64,000 nucleotides of DNA from Lachnospiraceae bacterium (GTDB lineage: Bacteria; Bacillota; Clostridia; Lachnospirales; Lachnospiraceae). Of this stretch, positions 9,034 through 17,236 are shown one piece after another. Made by a program: the position numbers and the translations under genes. Numbering within the stretch: position 1 is the first letter of the stretch; each line of letters begins with the position of its first letter. Under the pieces are notes generated by a model, which searched no databases, had not been told where the DNA came from, and saw only the letters and a list, made by a program, of their open reading frames with translations. Where the stretch lies: contig JAGBHK010000025.1 in the NCBI GenBank assembly GCA_017935565.1, positions 1 through 64,000 on the forward strand. Reading direction: 5' to 3'.

Positions 9034-9060
9034 TAATATATGAACAAATCTTCAAAATAT
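9034..9060 (-). promoter_or_regulatory. candidate sigma-E (mother-cell) promoter for spoIVA
   Basis: On the minus strand CATATATT (9034-9041) is one base from the sigma-E -10 consensus CATACANT, and ATATTT lies 13 bases upstream of it. In Bacillus spoIVA is transcribed by sigma-E, which supports the reading. Confidence 0.45.
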
Positions 9061-9124
9061 AACACAAATATATATTACAAAGCATTAAATATCATTTTTA
9101 GCAGAATACATCAAAAAAAAGCAA

Positions 9125-9153
9125 TTGAGATATTTGTAAAAAAATAGTATAAT
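9125..9153 (+). promoter_or_regulatory. sigma-A promoter of the GH51 gene
   Basis: TTGAGA (9125-9130) and a perfect TATAAT (9148-9153) are separated by 17 bases, and the start codon lies 46 bases downstream behind AAAGGAGAT. The near-consensus form fits the codon bias of the gene, which looks like that of a highly expressed protein. No obvious operator was seen. Confidence 0.75.
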
Positions 9154-9199
9154 ATCTATAACTTTATATAAAATTTAATAAAGAAAAGGAGATTACTAT

Positions 9200-12100
9200 A
9201 TGTCAGAAATGGTAAACAATGTTAGAAATGACGCTTTAATAGCTCATTACAAGTTTGACGATGTTTCAAACATTGGTAAAGACAGCTCAGCAAATGGTAT
9301 GGATGCCGTATGCATGGGTAACGTTTTACCTACTATTAAGGAGGTTGATGGACGTTTAGCATTACACCTTGAAGGTGGCCCTCACGGCACATGTTATATG
9401 AAACTTCCTGAGAATTTATTATCAGAAGTTGATGATAACGGTGGTTTAACTATCGCTGCTTGGGTTAATTTAGACACTGGACATAATGTTTGGGAAAGAA
9501 TTATTGACTTCGGTTCTGCACCTGGTCAGCCAAATATTTTCTTAACAAGAGGTATGCGTGGTGTAGTATTTGCGGAAGGCGATATTGCTGCTGATCCAGC
9601 AAAAGCATTACCTGTTTCTGAATGGGTACATATAGCTTTCACTATTGCTGGTACAAGAACTGGTACATTAAGTAGTGCTGGTCCTGTTGTTTATGTTAAC
9701 GGCGAAGTTGTTAACAGCGGACTTATCAGCCAGACAACAAGTGGTACATATGGAAGACTTAGAAGATTCTTTGAAACATTCAAAGATGCCGCAAACTATC
9801 CAACAAACACTATCGGTTGCTCAAAATTTGATGCTGATGGTGATTTACACGGTAACATTTCAGATATGAGAATTTACAAAACTGACTTATCTGAAGATGA
9901 AATTATTGACGTTATGTGCGGTTCTCTTTCAGATGAAGAGATTGTTAACCTTGCACTTAACAAATATCTTATTGCACCAAACAAGCTTATTAGCGATGAC
10001 ATTACATTAGATACTTCTATTATGAAGGGTAAGGTTAATGTTGTTTGGACAACTGACAGACCAGACGTATTATCAGAAACTGGTAAGATGATGGACATTA
10101 AAGAAGCTTATGTTGCTACTCTTACTGCTACAGTTAAGGTTGGCGATGCAAGCGCTAGTCGTTCATTCAAGATCACAGTAGTTCCAAAGTCAATTGCACC
10201 TTACGAACTTACTATTAATGCAAACGAAAAGGTTTGTGACATCAGCGAAACATTATGGGGTCTCTTCTACGAAGATATCAACAATGCTGCTGATGGTGGT
10301 ATTTATGCAGAACTTATCCAGAACCGTTCATTCGAGGCATTCTACTTCGACACATATGATAGACGTTCTGGTGAAAATGGTACTTCAACTGGCAGAGTAC
10401 ACACACCACTCTTTAGATGGTTTGGTGACACAGATAAGATGACACCTGTTTGTGAAGGTGGTTTAAATGATTTCTTTGGTATTGATGACAAAGAAGCAAA
10501 TGGCTACTATGTAAATGTTGCAAGTGGCGCTACTATCATCAACAAAGGTTTCTGTGATAATAACAACTATTGCTCTATTAAGATTGATGAAAATGATAAA
10601 TATGATTTCACAATCTGGGCTAAATCAGCTAACGGCGGTACAATTACAGTTTCTCTTACAGACGAAGATGGAAATGCTGTTTCAGACAGCGCTACTATTA
10701 CAGTTGAAGCTGGCAACACATGGAAGAAATACGGCGTAGACTCTAAGGTTGTATTAACAGCAACAAAGAGCTTACTTGGTCAGTTTAAGATGGTATTTGA
10801 TGGTGACATTTCTATTGATATGGTTTCACTTTATCCAGAAAAGGTTTGGGGTGCAACAGCTGAAAGCACTTCTGCTACTGCAAATGCAAACTATAACGGC
10901 AACCCTAACTATAGACTTAGAAAAGACCTTGTTGAAGCACTTGTAGGCTTACATCCTACATTCCTTAGATTCCCAGGTGGATGTATTTCAGAAGGTTCTT
11001 ATATTTGGGACAACGTTTATGATTGGAAAGATTCTGTAGGTGATGTTGAAATTCGTAAAGAAAACTTCAACGTTTGGGGCTACAATATGACAATGGGTCT
11101 TGGTTACATGGAATACTTCCAGTTAGCAGAAGACTTAAATGCTACTCCACTTCCAGTTATGGCTTGTGGTGTGCTTTGCCAGGCTCGTTCAGACTATGCT
11201 AATCCAGCTGGTGGCGCATTACAGGAAAAATACATCAAGAACTTTACAGATTTAATTGATTTTGCAATCAATACTGATTTTGAAAATAATGAATGGGCAG
11301 CTCTTCGTAAAAAGATGGGCCACGAAGCTCCATTTGACCTTCACTATTTAGGTGTTGGTAACGAAAACTGGGGACCAGAATTCATGGCAAGTTTTGAAAT
11401 CTTCTATGAAAGAATTACAAAATATGTTAAGGAAAACTACCCAGGATACCCACTTTACATCATCTCTACAGTTGGTGCTCAGGCCGATGATGATGCTTAC
11501 AAATTTGGTTGGAAGTTCCTTGCCGGCGATATGAAAGGCACAGCAAAAGTTGCTTTCACTGATGGTGTTACAAGCACTGAAGAAGAAGTTTCTTGGTACA
11601 AGTATCAGAAGCACTTCATGGAAACAATTGCTGACGAACATTACTACAGACCAAATCATTACTTATTAAATAATGCAGACAGATACAACTACTACTACAG
11701 AGCTTACAATGCAGACGGTACAATCGATGACAATGAAAGTTCAAAAGTATTCGTAGGTGAATATGCATCAAATGAAAAGAACACACTTGCAGGTGCTGTT
11801 GCTGAAGCTGCTGTTATGACAGGCTTCGAAAACAACTCAGACGTTGTTAGACTTGCAGCTACTGCTCCACTTTTCAATAAGGTTCTTACAGACAACCTTT
11901 ACAGATGGACACCTGACTGTATCTGGTTCGATAACGAAACAGTTTGGTACACACCAACATACTATGTACAGCAGTTATTTGCTAAATACATTGGTAAAAA
12001 GGCCGTTCAGACATCATTCAAGGTATATCAGGATGGCGTACTTACAGATTTAATTCCTCGTGGTGGTATCGAAATCGCTACAGGTAATGCTGAAATTTTA

Positions 12101-12946
12101 GTTAAGAGCGTTAAGGTTACAAGCAATGTTGACAACTCAGTTCTTTTAGAGCATGACTTTGCAAACGGAATGATTTCAGGATTTGAAGTTCTTTCTCACG
12201 GCGAAGTTACATTCTCAGCTGAAGGTATGACAATTAAGGGCGACAGTTCTGAAAAACTTGCAGGTATCTACTGCATTAAGCCAGAATGGACAAACTACAA
12301 GGTTGAAGTTGTTGCTAAGAAATTATCAGGCTTTGACGGATTCTATGTAGGTGCTCTTGTTACAAATATGACAAATGCTAAGAACTGCATCGAATACTCT
12401 ATCGGCTTTGCTTCAGATCAGACAGGTGTTAAGGTTTACAAAGAAGGTATTGAAGGCTACAAGCTTGGCGACTTCGCTTCAAGCCATATGGCAGGTAACT
12501 TAAGAAATGCTGCTTACGAAAATGTTGAACTTAACAAGGATTACACAATCACAGTTGATTGCGGTGCTGCTACTGGTAAAAACCTTGTTTGCTCATACAC
12601 AGACGGTTCATGGAATAGCAAAGTTCTTGATTACAAACTTGAAGCATACAACAAAGAAGTATTCAACTCAGTAACAGTTGACGATAATGCAGCTTACATC
12701 AAACTTGTTAACGCTGATACTTATACTAAGAACACAAAACTTATCGTTAAGGATATGGACATTGCTTCAGAAGCTAAGGTTGTTACAATCACAGCTGCTC
12801 CTGAATACGCAAATGTTCAAAACGTAAACAAGCGTGGCAACGAAGTTGTTGTTCCTGTAGAAAGCACAGTAACATTTGAAAACGGCGAAGCTGTTGTAAC
12901 ATTACCAGCTCATTCAGTTGTAGCAGTTATTGTTAATAAGAAATAA
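9200..12946 (+). CDS. multidomain GH51 alpha-L-arabinofuranosidase
   Basis: Exo-enzyme that removes terminal arabinofuranose from arabinan, arabinoxylan or oligosaccharides. Residues 10-235 are a LamG/concanavalin-like domain (LIAHYKFDD, ISDMRIY), residues 250-330 an immunoglobulin-like domain (VVWTTDRPDVLS), and the rest is GH51: the barrel start LWGLFYEDINNAADGG, acid/base Glu722 in GNENWG and nucleophile Glu854 in FVGEYAS. A second LamG-like domain (LEHDFANG to about residue 1200) is inserted into the C-terminal sandwich, which ends in the GH51-typical LPAHSVVAVIV. At 1248 residues it is over twice the length of classical GH51 enzymes. No signal peptide is visible, so it should be cytoplasmic despite domains usual in secreted proteins. 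Probably acts after the GH43 enzyme at 171-2408. Confidence 0.92.
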   Translation: MSEMVNNVRNDALIAHYKFDDVSNIGKDSSANGMDAVCMGNVLPTIKEVDGRLALHLEGGPHGTCYMKLPENLLSEVDDNGGLTIAAWVNLDTGHNVWERIIDFGSAPGQPNIFLTRGMRGVVFAEGDIAADPAKALPVSEWVHIAFTIAGTRTGTLSSAGPVVYVNGEVVNSGLISQTTSGTYGRLRRFFETFKDAANYPTNTIGCSKFDADGDLHGNISDMRIYKTDLSEDEIIDVMCGSLSDEEIVNLALNKYLIAPNKLISDDITLDTSIMKGKVNVVWTTDRPDVLSETGKMMDIKEAYVATLTATVKVGDASASRSFKITVVPKSIAPYELTINANEKVCDISETLWGLFYEDINNAADGGIYAELIQNRSFEAFYFDTYDRRSGENGTSTGRVHTPLFRWFGDTDKMTPVCEGGLNDFFGIDDKEANGYYVNVASGATIINKGFCDNNNYCSIKIDENDKYDFTIWAKSANGGTITVSLTDEDGNAVSDSATITVEAGNTWKKYGVDSKVVLTATKSLLGQFKMVFDGDISIDMVSLYPEKVWGATAESTSATANANYNGNPNYRLRKDLVEALVGLHPTFLRFPGGCISEGSYIWDNVYDWKDSVGDVEIRKENFNVWGYNMTMGLGYMEYFQLAEDLNATPLPVMACGVLCQARSDYANPAGGALQEKYIKNFTDLIDFAINTDFENNEWAALRKKMGHEAPFDLHYLGVGNENWGPEFMASFEIFYERITKYVKENYPGYPLYIISTVGAQADDDAYKFGWKFLAGDMKGTAKVAFTDGVTSTEEEVSWYKYQKHFMETIADEHYYRPNHYLLNNADRYNYYYRAYNADGTIDDNESSKVFVGEYASNEKNTLAGAVAEAAVMTGFENNSDVVRLAATAPLFNKVLTDNLYRWTPDCIWFDNETVWYTPTYYVQQLFAKYIGKKAVQTSFKVYQDGVLTDLIPRGGIEIATGNAEILVKSVKVTSNVDNSVLLEHDFANGMISGFEVLSHGEVTFSAEGMTIKGDSSEKLAGIYCIKPEWTNYKVEVVAKKLSGFDGFYVGALVTNMTNAKNCIEYSIGFASDQTGVKVYKEGIEGYKLGDFASSHMAGNLRNAAYENVELNKDYTITVDCGAATGKNLVCSYTDGSWNSKVLDYKLEAYNKEVFNSVTVDDNAAYIKLVNADTYTKNTKLIVKDMDIASEAKVVTITAAPEYANVQNVNKRGNEVVVPVESTVTFENGEAVVTLPAHSVVAVIVNKK

Positions 12947-12981
12947 TCAAAAAATTTCTTTCTCATATTTCCTAATTTCAA

Positions 12982-13012
12982 GAAAGCCCCAGCGCAATGC
13001 GCTGGGGCTTTC
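12982..13012 (+). terminator. terminator after the GH51 gene
   Basis: A perfect 14-bp stem (12982-12995 with 12999-13012, GC-rich core AGCCCCAGCGC) closes a 3-base loop 36 bases after the stop codon. The T tract following it is weak, so strength is uncertain. Confidence 0.7.
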
Positions 13013-13128
13013 AATGTTTAATATTATTTTTGTAATTTGTGTATAATTTTTTGTTTTCTTTTTCTATATACTTTTATTCAAAATTATGTTAAAGTTATTT
13101 TATCATTTTACTAAGGAGGCATACTACT

Positions 13129-14811
13129 ATGTATTATTGTACTAATTGCGGATTTCAAATCGTTGATGATTTAGATATCTGTCCAAAATGCGGTTCTGTA
13201 AAACCAGCTTGTTTAAATAATCAACCAGAAGGTAATTCTACGGTTAATTTATTAGAAAATGAACCTAGTTCAGAGCATGTAACACAAATAAATGGAGCAA
13301 AAGTTTCTGATTCTGATACTGATGCTGAACCTACTCCAGTTCCAATTCCAGTTGTTGAACCAACACCAGAAGAACAAACATTATATAATCAACAGATTAT
13401 GTACCAGCCACAGGCTCAACCTGTACAGCCACAATTCACCCCTCAATCTGCTCCACAGCCTATGCAAATGCAACAACCTATGGGACAGCCTGCATTTGCT
13501 CCTCAACCAATGCAGATGCAGCAGCCAATATATGGCAATAGTCAGCAATTTACTAAACCAAAAACAAATATTGCTAAATTAATTTTCGAGTTAGCGGCGC
13601 TTCTTTGCTCGATTTTGGTTATTGCACAGTTATTTATGCCACTTGTTGCAGTTGAACGCGGTAAAAACGATGAAGAAATCTCAGTTTATGAAGCAATAAT
13701 GAATTCAATAGATTCTATTGATGATATTGATTTTGATAAAGATGATACAAGCACTATATTTGCTATAATTGCTTCACTATCATCATTGCTCGGATTATTT
13801 GCAATTATTTCTGCTATTATAGTTTTTATTTCAAAAATAATTGCATTAGTAAATATAAAAAAATCAAATAAAATTAAATTAGGCGGAATATATTCATTAT
13901 TCTCGTTACAATTAGCATATTTATTATTTGGCAATTTATTGTTGTTTACTCATTCAGACACTGTTGAAAATTATTTATTCACTGATATGGAATTTTCAAT
14001 GCTAGTTGGATGGATGGTACCTACAATTATTATTGGTGCAACAACTTTATATGGTGTTATTATTGGATTTTTATTTAATAAAAATGATAACGAAAAATTA
14101 TCCTCACCAAAAAATATTATTAACGCTCTTTTCGGTTTAGTATCAGCTATTATTGCTGTTATTGGGGTTTTTACTGCTACTTCTGTATGGTATAAACTTG
14201 TAGAAGTTGAAATGACAACAACAGGTACTGTATATTCAATTTACTTATTATTCTACGAAGCAGCTAAAAAATATGTAGAATTTGAAGAAATTCTCCCTGT
14301 TATCAGCATGATGATTGGTGGATTTTTATTTACAATATTAGCATTTACAATGTTTGATTGTACTGTTAAAAATTCACTTATCGCAATTGCAAACAAAAAA
14401 TTCAGTAGTATCAGTTGTTGTATAATGTCAATTTTCTCAATTTTAAGCATATATATAAACCAGACATTATTCAATATGCTTGATGAATATAAAATTGAAT
14501 ATGAATCTGGCGCAGAAATTACATTTACTACAAAGACAAAATCAATTGTAACGACTCTTTTAATCCTTGCAATTGTACTTCTTATCTTAAGCATTATACA
14601 TATTATATTGAACAACACTGTATTTGCAAAAAAATCAGTTCCTATGCAGAATATGAACCCATATATGCAGATGAACGGTATGAACAATATGAACGGCATG
14701 CCAAATATGCAGTACGGCAATATGCCAATGAATAACATGAATGGATTTAACAATGTTCCTAACGGACAATTCCAAAATCCAAATCAAAATCAACCAATGA
14801 ATTATAAATAA
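13129..14811 (+). CDS. zinc-ribbon multi-span membrane protein
   Basis: Unrecognised 560-residue protein. A zinc ribbon opens it (CTNCGFQ...CPKCGS, residues 4-24). Residues 60-145 are disordered and rich in Pro, Gln and Met (repeats of QPMQMQQP). From about residue 148 there are seven or so hydrophobic helices, with an acidic extracellular-looking loop (SIDSIDDIDFDKDD). The tail is again Met/Asn-rich (MNGMNNMNGMPNMQ). Clostridia have many zinc-ribbon plus membrane proteins of unknown job. The ribosome binding site AAGGAGG lies 11 bases before the ATG. It stands between the GH51 terminator and a small ferredoxin-like gene that has its own promoter. Confidence 0.8.
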   Translation: MYYCTNCGFQIVDDLDICPKCGSVKPACLNNQPEGNSTVNLLENEPSSEHVTQINGAKVSDSDTDAEPTPVPIPVVEPTPEEQTLYNQQIMYQPQAQPVQPQFTPQSAPQPMQMQQPMGQPAFAPQPMQMQQPIYGNSQQFTKPKTNIAKLIFELAALLCSILVIAQLFMPLVAVERGKNDEEISVYEAIMNSIDSIDDIDFDKDDTSTIFAIIASLSSLLGLFAIISAIIVFISKIIALVNIKKSNKIKLGGIYSLFSLQLAYLLFGNLLLFTHSDTVENYLFTDMEFSMLVGWMVPTIIIGATTLYGVIIGFLFNKNDNEKLSSPKNIINALFGLVSAIIAVIGVFTATSVWYKLVEVEMTTTGTVYSIYLLFYEAAKKYVEFEEILPVISMMIGGFLFTILAFTMFDCTVKNSLIAIANKKFSSISCCIMSIFSILSIYINQTLFNMLDEYKIEYESGAEITFTTKTKSIVTTLLILAIVLLILSIIHIILNNTVFAKKSVPMQNMNPYMQMNGMNNMNGMPNMQYGNMPMNNMNGFNNVPNGQFQNPNQNQPMNYK

Positions 14812-14845
14812 AGACATTTGCCAATCATTGCCAGCTATCATAACC

Positions 14846-14874
14846 TTGTATAACCTCAAACAAACTATTATAAT
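14846..14874 (+). promoter_or_regulatory. sigma-A promoter of the BFD-like gene
   Basis: TTGTAT (14846-14851) and TATAAT (14869-14874) are spaced by exactly 17 bases, 31 bases before the start codon. Confidence 0.6.
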
Positions 14875-14905
14875 TATAAGGTAAATAATTATGGAGGATA
14901 AGGCA

Positions 14906-15130
14906 ATGAGCGACAACACGTTTTTTGACAATAATTCTTTTAGCAACTACAAAGTATGTAATTGTAATAATGTAAGTTATTTCGAAATACTTGATGCTTT
15001 AGAAAAACAGAAGCACTTTGATGCAGTGCTTGAAGCTTATGAAAAGGTAAGAGACACTACAAAATGCTCTACCGGTTGCGGCGGATGCTATGATAAAGTT
15101 ATTGAAATTATATCTGAAGCTATGAGTTAA
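14906..15130 (+). CDS. BFD-like [2Fe-2S] protein
   Basis: A 74-residue protein with the four-cysteine arrangement of bacterioferritin-associated ferredoxin domains: CNC near residue 19 and CSTGCGGC near residue 58, separated by a helical segment (FEILDALEKQKHFDAVLEAYEKV). Such domains bind one [2Fe-2S] cluster and serve iron release from ferritin or as electron-transfer modules. A start at 14906 is preferred, because GGAGG lies 8 bases upstream; an in-frame ATG at 14891 overlaps that site. The gene has its own promoter and terminator and so is a single-gene unit. No ferritin gene is in the window. Confidence 0.75.
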   Translation: MSDNTFFDNNSFSNYKVCNCNNVSYFEILDALEKQKHFDAVLEAYEKVRDTTKCSTGCGGCYDKVIEIISEAMS

Positions 15131-15137
15131 AAAAACA

Positions 15138-15168
15138 ACCAGCGCACTGATGTGCGCTGGTGTTTTTT
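15138..15168 (+). terminator. terminator after the BFD-like gene
   Basis: A 10-bp stem (ACCAGCGCAC with GTGCGCTGGT) with a 4-base loop, followed by TTTTTT; A-rich sequence on the other side means it may also end transcripts coming from the minus strand. Confidence 0.85.
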
Positions 15169-15171
15169 AGT

Positions 15172-15723
15172 TTATTTTTGTAATTCATATATAATTTTGT
15201 CAACATCACAGTCAACTTCATTCCTTATGGCGATATTATATATTCGCTCAATATATTCAATATTTTCTTCAAGTTCTTGGGCTATAATATCAAATGATTT
15301 GCCTTTTTTTATTTTCTTTACAATTTGTGATACTAAAAGCTTTATTCTACCAATTTCTTCACCTTCAAGCCTAACATCCATATCATGAAGTAATGTTTTC
15401 ATATATTCCAACCTCCATTCCTTATTTTGACGTGCTTTATTTACTGCTATATCTATTTTATCTGTAAATGTATTTGTAGATTTTTTGGTTTCTATATAAT
15501 CTAAAAACTCTTTTACTTTATCAGGTACATTTACATATTTTCCTTTTGTATTAAAGATAAGTATTTTCCTTCCATCTTCCAACGAAAACATCTCATCTTT
15601 TATACTATAATTTTCAAATTCGTAATAACATAGTCCTTTACCAAATGGATCAAATGTACAAATAAACATTATGTAGCAATTCTTTAAATCCTTATAAGAA
15701 CCACCACTTTTTGAGTTTAGCAT
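15172..15723 (-). pseudogene. N-terminally truncated Rpn/PD-(D/E)XK nuclease-transposase relic
   Basis: The 183 residues match the second half of the Rpn family of recombination-promoting nucleases (about 300 residues): YIMFICTFDPFGKGLCYYEFEN, then FNTKGKYVNVPDKVKEFLDY, then a charged helical tail. The conserved nuclease core with the catalytic DVRLDV and E-x-Q motifs, which should come first, is missing. Nothing resembling it lies upstream before the terminator of the next gene. The apparent start is MLNSKSGGSYKDLKN, without a clear ribosome binding site. This is therefore a decayed copy and should be catalytically dead. Confidence 0.75.
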
Positions 15724-15743
15724 AATATGACGGGTAATGCAAG

Positions 15744-15770
15744 AAAAAAGGACCTAAAAAAGGTCCTTTT
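15744..15770 (-). terminator. terminator of the ABC-lipoprotein operon
   Basis: A 10-bp stem (15746-15755 with 15761-15770, core AAGGACCT) followed on the minus strand by TTTTTTC. It lies 20 bases past the stop of the last lipoprotein gene and marks the end of the operon. Confidence 0.85.
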
Positions 15771-15790
15771 CAAACTAATATTCACAACCA

Positions 15791-16471
15791 TTAATCTGGA
15801 GTAGCAATATTCAATACTCTCCACTCACTATCATATTTACCAACAAAGATAACCTGTTCATTTTCCTGAACTTCGTCTAAAGATAAATCTTCTTCCACAT
15901 ATTGTCTAAAGTATTCGTCAAAAGGCATGCCATACTCTTTTTCTAATTCTTTAAGCTGGTCTTTACCCAAACCTGTTTCCTCAATATCAACTCTTGTATC
16001 TAGTACTTTTGTTTCAAGTTTCATAACAGTATCAAATCCAAAGATTGTATCTTCATCAACATCATCAATATACTCTAATTCCTTTGCATCCTCTCCTGCA
16101 AAACTTGCCTTAAGATCTTCTTTAGAGTATTCTTTTTTGTCACCGATTTCAAGTGTAACATTTGCCTTCAATGTAACATAACAGCCTTTTGAAAGCATCA
16201 TTTCAGTTTTACCATCTGAATATAGTTTATAAAATTCCTCATCCAATAAATCTTTAAGGTCAATTATATAGTATTTAGATGCTAAATCCATATTCTTATC
16301 TTCAAAGGCTTTTGCAAACTTTTTGACAACATCTTCTTCATCCTTCGCAGCAACATACTTTCCTTCTTTATCATCGTTGCTGTCATCTTCATCATCAGAG
16401 CAGGCTATTAATGCAGACATTGATAATAACGCAATAATCACAAGCAAACACTTCTTCATTTTTTTAATCAT
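15791..16471 (-). CDS. surface lipoprotein, paralog of the next gene
   Basis: A 226-residue predicted lipoprotein with a basic start, hydrophobic helix and lipobox SALIAC (Cys24), followed by an acidic linker (SDDEDDSNDDKEG). The mature part (DEEDVVKKFAKAFEDKNMDLASKYYIIDLKDLLDEEFY) is paralogous to its upstream neighbour at 16474-17172 and ends in a short strand containing FVGKYDSEWRVLNI. The fold resembles DUF4878/DUF5105-type lipoproteins, but I do not recognise it firmly. Its GGGAGGAAG ribosome binding site lies in the end of the upstream gene, only 2 bases of spacer separating the frames, so translation is coupled. Last gene of the three-ABC operon. Confidence 0.8.
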   Translation of the reverse strand: MIKKMKKCLLVIIALLSMSALIACSDDEDDSNDDKEGKYVAAKDEEDVVKKFAKAFEDKNMDLASKYYIIDLKDLLDEEFYKLYSDGKTEMMLSKGCYVTLKANVTLEIGDKKEYSKEDLKASFAGEDAKELEYIDDVDEDTIFGFDTVMKLETKVLDTRVDIEETGLGKDQLKELEKEYGMPFDEYFRQYVEEDLSLDEVQENEQVIFVGKYDSEWRVLNIATPD

Positions 16472-16473
16472 AA

Positions 16474-17172
16474 CTAATCTTCCTCCCTTTCGTTGTTTTC
16501 AAGCCCTAAAACCTTCCACTCACCTTTATACTTTCCAACAAACATATATCCTGTATCATCTTCATTTTCAACTTTAAAGGATTCTTGAAAAACTGCCATC
16601 ATATAATCTTCAATTGACATTCCTACCTGATTTTCAAATGTAAAAATTTGTTCTTCAGAAAGCCCCATAGCCTCAATGTCAATTTCAATATCCTTAACAG
16701 TAAAATTCATATTAAGAGTTAAATCGCAACGATATATCGGTTCTTCAATATCATCTATTTTACCATATTCTTTGGATTCATCATTGCAATACTCTTTAAT
16801 TTCGTCTATGCTTGATTCAACGAAGTTTTTAAATTCCATAGATATGTCGCTATCTACAACAATTTTGGCACCTTCCTCCTCAATTGTTGCATTTTCACCA
16901 TCAAGAAGTATGTATAAATCTTCATCCAAAGATTCCTTCATATCAATGATGTAATATTTTGAAGCCTTTGTCAAATCATTGGCCTCCATAGCATCACAGA
17001 AAGCTTTTGCTGTTTCCTTTGCCATATCTAAATCAGATAATGGTTCCTCACTTGATGCTTCTTTGTCATCATCCTTACTATCATTTTCTTTATCATCAGA
17101 GCATGCAATAAATGCAAACATAACAAACAACAGCAAAACTATCAACATAAGTTTTTTTAATATTTTTTCCAT
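16474..17172 (-). CDS. surface lipoprotein, paralog of its downstream neighbour
   Basis: A 232-residue predicted lipoprotein with lipobox AFIAC and an acidic Ser/Asp/Glu linker. The mature domain (ETAKAFCDAMEANDLTKASKYYIID) is clearly related to the gene at 15791-16471, including the C-terminal FVGKYKGEWKVLGL. ATG at 17172 is preferred because GGAGTG precedes it at 5 bases; the frame extends to a TTG at 17199. A 14-bp hairpin lies just upstream, between this gene and the ABC gene. Tandem duplication of a lipoprotein after ABC-FtsX genes suggests extracytoplasmic partners of the transporters; that is inference. Confidence 0.8.
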   Translation of the reverse strand: MEKILKKLMLIVLLLFVMFAFIACSDDKENDSKDDDKEASSEEPLSDLDMAKETAKAFCDAMEANDLTKASKYYIIDMKESLDEDLYILLDGENATIEEEGAKIVVDSDISMEFKNFVESSIDEIKEYCNDESKEYGKIDDIEEPIYRCDLTLNMNFTVKDIEIDIEAMGLSEEQIFTFENQVGMSIEDYMMAVFQESFKVENEDDTGYMFVGKYKGEWKVLGLENNEREED

Positions 17173-17193
17173 AAACACTCCATTTATAAGTAC

Positions 17194-17228
17194 AAGCAAG
17201 AAATCACTATTAATGTGATTTCTTGCTT
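17194..17228 (-). promoter_or_regulatory. intra-operon hairpin between ABC and lipoprotein genes
   Basis: A perfect 14-bp stem (17194-17207 with 17215-17228) with a 7-base loop. No T tract follows on the minus strand, so it is more likely an mRNA processing or stability element, or a weak attenuator, than a full terminator. Confidence 0.55.
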
Positions 17229-17236
17229 AAAACTCC

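Noticed and set aside
15172-15723. Functional transposase or nuclease
   Set aside because: The catalytic N-terminal half of the Rpn family is missing and nothing upstream supplies it.
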